This document shows, in pieces, positions 60,165-64,000 of a stretch of 64,000 nt of DNA (the stretch's first letter is position 1; each line of letters starts with the position of its first letter). The DNA lies in assembly GCF_000711225.1 (NCBI RefSeq), contig NZ_JOMG01000004.1, forward strand, positions 868,001 to 932,000, read 5' to 3'. Position numbers and translations under genes: made by a program. A model generated the notes under the pieces. It was not told the DNA's origin. It saw only the letters and a program-made list of their open reading frames with translations, and did no database searches. This DNA comes from Pelobacter seleniigenes DSM 18267 (GTDB taxonomy: Bacteria > Desulfobacterota > Desulfuromonadia > Desulfuromonadales > Geopsychrobacteraceae).

Positions 60165-61442
60165 ATGCTGAGTGACAAAATAGCTCATTTCCTCAAGCAG
60201 CATCCTGAATTTGAACGACTTCAGGATTTATTTCGTGACCTCATGCCCTGTTGGCTGGTCGGCGGTTGCCTGCGCGATCTGTTCCTGGAGCGGCCGATCA
60301 ATGATGTCGATATCGCCTGTGCTGGTGATCCGACTGCTGTTGCCAGGCGCTGGACAAGGCAGGTCGGCGGGCGTTGGTTCTGGCTGGATAAAGAACGCCG
60401 CCAGAGCAGGGCCTTGCTCCCAACCGGGATCACCGTTGATTTTGCCCCTCTGCGCGCCGAGACTATCGCTACCGATCAGGCTTTGCGCGATTTCACCATC
60501 AACTCCCTGGCGTTTCCTCTGCAGCAACCACTCTCCGCTCAGCAGGTTCTTGACCCCCTCAATGGCATTCAACACCTGGCTGACCGAAAGTTGCTCCCCT
60601 GTTCAACACGTAGTTTCAGCGATGATCCGTTGCGTATGCTCAAAGGGATCAGGCATGCGGTGACCCTCAAGCTTGCAGTTGATCCGGAGACCAAACGCCA
60701 GCTTTTACACCATCGCGATCTCATCCAAAATATAGCCGGGGAGCGTTGCCAGGAGGAGCTAAGCAAGATTCTGGCGGCCGAGGATATTCGCACGGCGGTG
60801 CAGCTGTTATTGGAAAGCGGGTTGCTCGCGGCCTTGTGCGGAGAGCCGGGTGGAAAGTTTCACCGGGACGAACTCAGTGCCGATATGGAAGCCCTTGGTC
60901 AGGCGATCGATCAATTTAACCAACAGGTGAGGGCGCAATTCAGCGAAGAACAGATCGAGATAAGGCGTATCGATCAGCTCCTTGCCCAACTGCTGCGCAT
61001 TTACCAACCAGCCAATCTATCCAGGCTCCTTCATGATCGGTTGCGTTTGAGCCGGGAGCGGCAACAGCTGATTCAACAACTGCAAGAAACCCCGGCCGCA
61101 GAATTGCTTGCCCTGGCTGAGTCTGTCTCCACACCGCGCCGACAGGCGCTGGTTTTTGAAGCCCTGCAACCCTTTGCTGAACAGATGCTGTTTTTCCAGG
61201 GCTGGCAACAGCAGCGGTTTGCCCCACAACGGCTTATTGCACTGAGCCAAGCTTTCAGCAGCCTACAGCAATTTAACCGGATTCCGCCCTTGCTCAGTGC
61301 CAAAGAGATTTCCCAGCTGTTGAACAACGCTAAGGGACGGATTCTAGGGCAGTTGGAAAAGAAGCTCAAACATGCCGAAATGACCGGGGAAATCAATTCC
61401 CCGGAAGAAGCAAAAAGCTGGCTCAAAAAGCAAAATATTTGA
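60165..61442 (+). CDS. CCA-adding enzyme / poly(A) polymerase family nucleotidyltransferase
   Basis: 425 residues from ATG 60165; a TTG five codons earlier is an alternative. The class II nucleotidyltransferase core: LVGGCLRDLFLERPINDVDIA (GG motif and D-x-D), RRQSRALLPTGITVDF, RDFTINSLAFPL (motif with R-D-F-T-x-N) and DDPLRMLKGIRHA. The C-terminal ~200 residues are Gln/Leu-rich helices. It either builds and repairs tRNA 3' CCA ends or adds poly(A) tails; the three tRNAs in this window all carry genomic CCA, so a repair or polyadenylation role is likely. Confidence 0.85.
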   Translation: MLSDKIAHFLKQHPEFERLQDLFRDLMPCWLVGGCLRDLFLERPINDVDIACAGDPTAVARRWTRQVGGRWFWLDKERRQSRALLPTGITVDFAPLRAETIATDQALRDFTINSLAFPLQQPLSAQQVLDPLNGIQHLADRKLLPCSTRSFSDDPLRMLKGIRHAVTLKLAVDPETKRQLLHHRDLIQNIAGERCQEELSKILAAEDIRTAVQLLLESGLLAALCGEPGGKFHRDELSADMEALGQAIDQFNQQVRAQFSEEQIEIRRIDQLLAQLLRIYQPANLSRLLHDRLRLSRERQQLIQQLQETPAAELLALAESVSTPRRQALVFEALQPFAEQMLFFQGWQQQRFAPQRLIALSQAFSSLQQFNRIPPLLSAKEISQLLNNAKGRILGQLEKKLKHAEMTGEINSPEEAKSWLKKQNI

Positions 61443-61472
61443 TTGACAACCGGGAAGGCAGATTACTATACT
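61443..61472 (+). promoter_or_regulatory. Sigma-70 promoter of tRNA-Gly
   Basis: TTGACA (61443-61448), 18-base spacer, TATACT (61467-61472), 13 bases before the tRNA. It overlaps the stop codon of the upstream gene. Confidence 0.8.
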
Positions 61473-61485
61473 GCGCCCACCAAAT

Positions 61486-61561
61486 GCGGGAGTAACTCAG
61501 TTGGTAGAGTATCAGCTTCCCAAGCTGAGAGTCGCGGGTTCGAATCCCGTTTCCCGCTCCA
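61486..61561 (+). tRNA. tRNA-Gly (CCC)
   Basis: 76-nt cloverleaf with acceptor GCGGGAG/TTCCCGC, D-loop AGTTGGTAGAGT, anticodon stem TCAGC/GCTGA with loop TTCCCAA giving CCC, T-loop TTCGAAT and encoded CCA. Confidence 0.95.
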
Positions 61562-61569
61562 ATAACAAT

Positions 61570-61606
61570 AACGGGCACTTAGATGAATTTCTAGTGCCCG
61601 TTTTTT
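61570..61606 (+). terminator. Rho-independent terminator after tRNA-Gly
   Basis: 10-bp stem AACGGGCACT / AGTGCCCGTT with a 13-nt loop, followed by T-run. Confidence 0.85.
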
Positions 61607-61675
61607 GTGTCATTTTATTGTTTCACGGTAGCTCTGGGGGTAGCTTTTGTAGTCTGGTTGATGCTGGGGTTAGGG

Positions 61676-62272
61676 CTAGCTCGGTAGGTGATATGACACA
61701 TTATTATTGTTCACCTGTATGTATTTCCGCTGTTCCAGTTCATTCACCAATACTCTTAATTGCTGCTCTGAAAGGTTTTCTGTGAACAGCGAGTTAATGG
61801 TATTTGAAAGTGTTTTTACCTTCCTTGGTCTCGATTGACCTCGGCCTGCAAGATTTTTGACGATTGCAGAAATTTTTTCATCATTCGATGTTGTGGTGGA
61901 TAACCTAAGCACAGGGATTTCGCCCAAATCACTCTCACGCTGAACTTTTATTTTTTTAGTCTTGAGATGACGAATCAGAGGGTCAAAACCCGCATCGCGA
62001 GAGATAATATGAAAAAGAGCACCAGGTTCTTTTGCGGCCAATTCGCCAATGTAGTACGCAATATGGAAATCAAGAGCATTTTTCCCGGAACCAGAAATTT
62101 TTACGTATTGGGCTGACTCCCCCAAGGCCTGCATCGCAGCAGCTATATCAAACGGTATCTTTGTTTGGGTTGCCCCTACGAACACCAACACCTTGAAAGG
62201 ATGATGCTGAAGAATTTCCAGGCTACTTGGCTGGACATTTTCAAAATCAATCAAAACGTAGTTGGTAGACAA
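61676..62272 (-). CDS. NYN/PIN-like nuclease-fold protein
   Basis: 198 residues from TTG 62272 with AAAGGAG six bases upstream. The N-terminus VLIDFENVQPS carries the first acidic site of NYN/PIN-like RNases; a second is in GKNALDFHIAYYIGE and a third in IISRDAGFDPLI, giving a plausible metal-binding triad. The C-terminal ~60 residues are a helical, basic tail possibly for nucleic-acid binding. Such proteins are often RNases, sometimes linked with defence or toxin functions. It is single and lies beside an accessory-looking region. A palindrome sits 36 bases upstream. Confidence 0.75.
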   Translation of the reverse strand: MSTNYVLIDFENVQPSSLEILQHHPFKVLVFVGATQTKIPFDIAAAMQALGESAQYVKISGSGKNALDFHIAYYIGELAAKEPGALFHIISRDAGFDPLIRHLKTKKIKVQRESDLGEIPVLRLSTTTSNDEKISAIVKNLAGRGQSRPRKVKTLSNTINSLFTENLSEQQLRVLVNELEQRKYIQVNNNNVSYHLPS

Positions 62273-62307
62273 AAATGTCTCCTTTCCCTTATGCCCTAAC
62301 GAGTTTG

Positions 62308-62322
62308 TAGGAAAAACCTACG
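62308..62322. promoter_or_regulatory. Palindrome GTAGGAAAAACCTAC upstream of the NYN gene
   Basis: Identical to the 15-mer at 16091-16105 in the copper locus. Here it is 36-50 bases before the TTG start, the normal place for an operator or activator site. Confidence 0.45.
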
Positions 62323-62356
62323 CTAAATAGTTCGTGTAAAAAATGGCTTTAAAAAT

Positions 62357-62659
62357 CTATTGGCATTTATAAGCATCTGCTTGAATTAGTGTTCTGATTT
62401 CGTTGCTTGAACTCTGGTTAATAACAAAAGCGTTTCCTCCTAGGTCAGCAACTTGATTTCTGATTCTGTTTAATGCTCCCCTGCGATCATCTGGAATGTC
62501 CAAGCCGTTGCCCTCAGAAGCTTCAATTGCTCCCAAGTGTTCACATCTCGTTGACCAGTCTGGTTGAACCTCTCGTACCATTCTGCCTTGTTCAGTAAGT
62601 TGGGCGGCACATCCTGAAAGTGCTAGCAGCGCTAAAATTGTGACAAGGTAGTATTTCAA
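62357..62659 (-). CDS. Small lipoprotein, DUF4156-like
   Basis: 100 residues with signal peptide and lipobox ALSGC. The body has CEHLGAIEASEGNG, a GALNRIRNQVADLGGNAFVI helix-strand unit and a final DAYKC, the pattern of the DUF4156 lipoproteins (E. coli YjeI type). Function unknown in the family; it probably sits at the outer or inner membrane facing the periplasm. It appears to be transcribed alone. Confidence 0.75.
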   Translation of the reverse strand: MKYYLVTILALLALSGCAAQLTEQGRMVREVQPDWSTRCEHLGAIEASEGNGLDIPDDRRGALNRIRNQVADLGGNAFVINQSSSNEIRTLIQADAYKCQ

Positions 62660-62856
62660 TTACTATCCTTTTTGAAACATAGCTAGGGAGTAGAAAATTC
62701 CTATGGTTTAATTTGGGCAAAATATTTTCGCACTCGTATGCCAACCTTGAAATGTCATTAAAAGTACCCTTTTTCCTGTACTTAAGAAAGGGCTTTTGTA
62801 TTGGAGTTTGTTTATTCTTTTTGCTACTGTAGGTTTTATTTTGTAGGGGGGATGTC

Positions 62857-62931
62857 ATGGGCAATTATATTGTTTTCTTTGTTGTCGCTTTTATCGTGCT
62901 ATTCTGGGCTTTTTTATACCTGAATCAGTGA
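62857..62931 (+). CDS. Very small hydrophobic peptide, 24 residues
   Basis: ATG 62857 has an unusually strong ribosome site (AGGGGGG, spacing about seven). The encoded MGNYIVFFVVAFIVLFWAFL is a single membrane helix followed by YLNQ and TGA 62929. It resembles the small single-helix proteins known as respiratory-complex accessory subunits or type I toxin peptides. No homologue recognised; it may be a chance frame. Confidence 0.35.
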   Translation: MGNYIVFFVVAFIVLFWAFLYLNQ

Positions 62932-63148
62932 GGCAGCCCATCGGCACATTTGCTGTTTGCCTGCGACACCATTTTCGCAGTTGATTTTGCTTAAGGCTCG
63001 TCTGTTTTGATCAAGACGGCCATGCTCTTTGACAATTCAGCTGATTATTTCTCTCGTTCTGCTCGCTCATTTGCAGATTGTGGACGTGCGTAACCAGCCA
63101 CCGCCTTGGATGCGGTGTTATTCAGCACAGTTCTGCTGGTTGCAGATC

Positions 63149-64000
63149 TCAGCCATAGGCAAACCGCTCATAGATTTTCGTAAATGCCTGCGTCTGCCAG
63201 TGTGCATGGCAACTGAATCGCAGCGCCAGACCATGGGCGTGGCGCAGAAACCGGGCGGCGAAGTACATCAGGTCCTGCAAAACGGTTTTCAGCCGCCGCC
63301 GCTGTTTTGCCCGGCGAGCCTGTTTTTTATCCATCAAACCGATCTGGCCGATGGCGCGGAGAAGGTTGTAGGCCAGGCCAGCACAGCTCATCACCAGGGC
63401 GTTGGTGGCGAACTTTCCAGATGGCAAACGCTCCAGGTCGAGATCGGTCTTGAGTTCCGAGTGATACTGTTCGCACAGCGCGTGCCCCTGGTACAGCTCG
63501 ATGACTTTCTCTTTGTCGCTGGAGAGGCTGGTCCACCAGCCTTCGACCTCGATGTCGGGGGTCAGCAGCGGGCCGTCTTTATCGAACCAACGCTCACTGG
63601 CGCGCAACACCCGGCGCAGCTTGATGGTTCTGGTTTCGTCATCCTCATGCTGGTAGCTGCGTTCGACGGTTTCAGTCATGATTGCAATACGTTCGGTTTT
63701 GGTGTCCTTGAGCCGTTTGCCATGAGCGAAGATGTCCGTCGCCTTGATCGGCATGTCGCTGTTACGGCGATTCCATTTGACGATGAAGTCGGCTTCTGCC
63801 TCCTTGAGTGAGACCAGAGTGGCGATGGCATCATGAGCACTGTCCAGGCGCACCAGCAAAGGGGCTTCCGACAGTTCCCGTGCCTTGCGAATCGATCGGA
63901 GAAGAAGCGGAACAAAGCCTGCTTGCGCATGCTGGGAGCCGGGCCGGTGCTCGATCTCCAGACACCAGCCTTCAAGCCCGAGCCAGACACCCAGCGGCGC
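63149..64000 (-). mobile_element. IS1380-family transposase, 5'-truncated by the window edge
   Basis: The frame is open through base 64000, so at least 283 residues are seen. The DDE-type core includes LVRLDSAHDA (second Asp), a DFIVKWNRRNSD strand, LRRVLRASERWFD, then VIELYQGHALCEQYHSELKTDLDLERLPSGKFATNAL, the region with the conserved Glu and Y-x-R/H-R-type signature (cited here in parts: GHALCEQYHSELKTD and LERLPSGKF). The C-terminus runs through RRRLKTVLQDLMYFAARFLRH-type helices. Terminal inverted repeats cannot be located with confidence because one end is outside the window. GC-rich, unlike the preceding 1 kb. Confidence 0.85.

Noticed and set aside
62592-62864. 90-codon minus-strand frame overlapping the DUF4156-like lipoprotein
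   Set aside because: It overlaps a well-supported lipoprotein in another frame and has only Lys/Ser-rich low-information sequence.
63029-63811. 260-codon plus-strand frame over the IS1380 transposase
   Set aside because: The opposite strand encodes a clear transposase; the plus-strand translation has no family features.

Overview
The window looks like a chromosomal segment of a Gram-negative, probably anaerobic or facultative deltaproteobacterium of the Desulfuromonadales/Geobacter type. The reasons are a very large secreted multicopper oxidase built like Geobacter OmpB, c-type cytochrome and SCO/NosL proteins, RND efflux, and PfaA/PfaC/PfaD enzymes arranged as in deltaproteobacterial (myxobacterial) clusters. 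This assignment is inferred from gene content. Most of the window is moderately GC-rich. Bases 620-7600 are clearly AT-rich and look acquired.

Layout. 1-5916 (+): the end of a surface-glycan cluster (PseI-type sialic acid synthase, Wzx flippase, Wzy polymerase, an unfamiliar glycosyltransferase-like protein, hexapeptide acetyltransferase, WecG/TagA glycosyltransferase), followed by a convergent secreted beta-helix protein and a transposase relic. 8049-21681 (-): a copper/redox locus. It has NosL, a MacB/FtsX-type ABC transporter, small and large membrane proteins, a NarX/NarL-type two-component system, SCO, a cytochrome fused to a periplasmic-binding-protein domain, a lipoprotein, a small secreted protein and a 1450-residue multicopper oxidase. 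No nosZ is present.

22093-43762 (+): the centrepiece, a tight run of nine genes: ispH, pfaD, pfaA, a KS-CLF-AT-DH-DH pfaC, oleA, oleB, oleC, oleD and a Sfp-type phosphopantetheinyl transferase. Taken together these encode an iterative polyunsaturated fatty-acid synthase, the enzyme that activates its carrier domains, and a complete head-to-head long-chain olefin pathway. The simplest reading is one operon that makes a polyunsaturated acyl chain and condenses two of them into a very long polyene hydrocarbon. Shewanella makes such a product (C31:9) from unlinked pfa and ole loci.

44035-64000: mostly housekeeping and accessory genes. These are a PQQ-type sugar dehydrogenase-like protein, a secretin-N-domain-like protein, tRNA-Cys, a TauE permease, a MEMO-family protein, gltX, a PilZ protein, a TetR-TolC-MFP-RND efflux operon, an aromatic/aspartate aminotransferase, tRNA-Gln with an unusual tandem repeat made of its own 3' end, a TPR protein, a CCA-adding-enzyme/poly(A)-polymerase family protein, tRNA-Gly, a NYN/PIN protein, a DUF4156-like lipoprotein, two very small membrane peptides and an IS1380-type transposase cut by the window edge.

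Several genes start with TTG, often where TTGA overlaps the upstream stop codon. This affects start calls for pfaA, the response regulator, the ABC ATPase, the RND fusion protein and the NYN protein.
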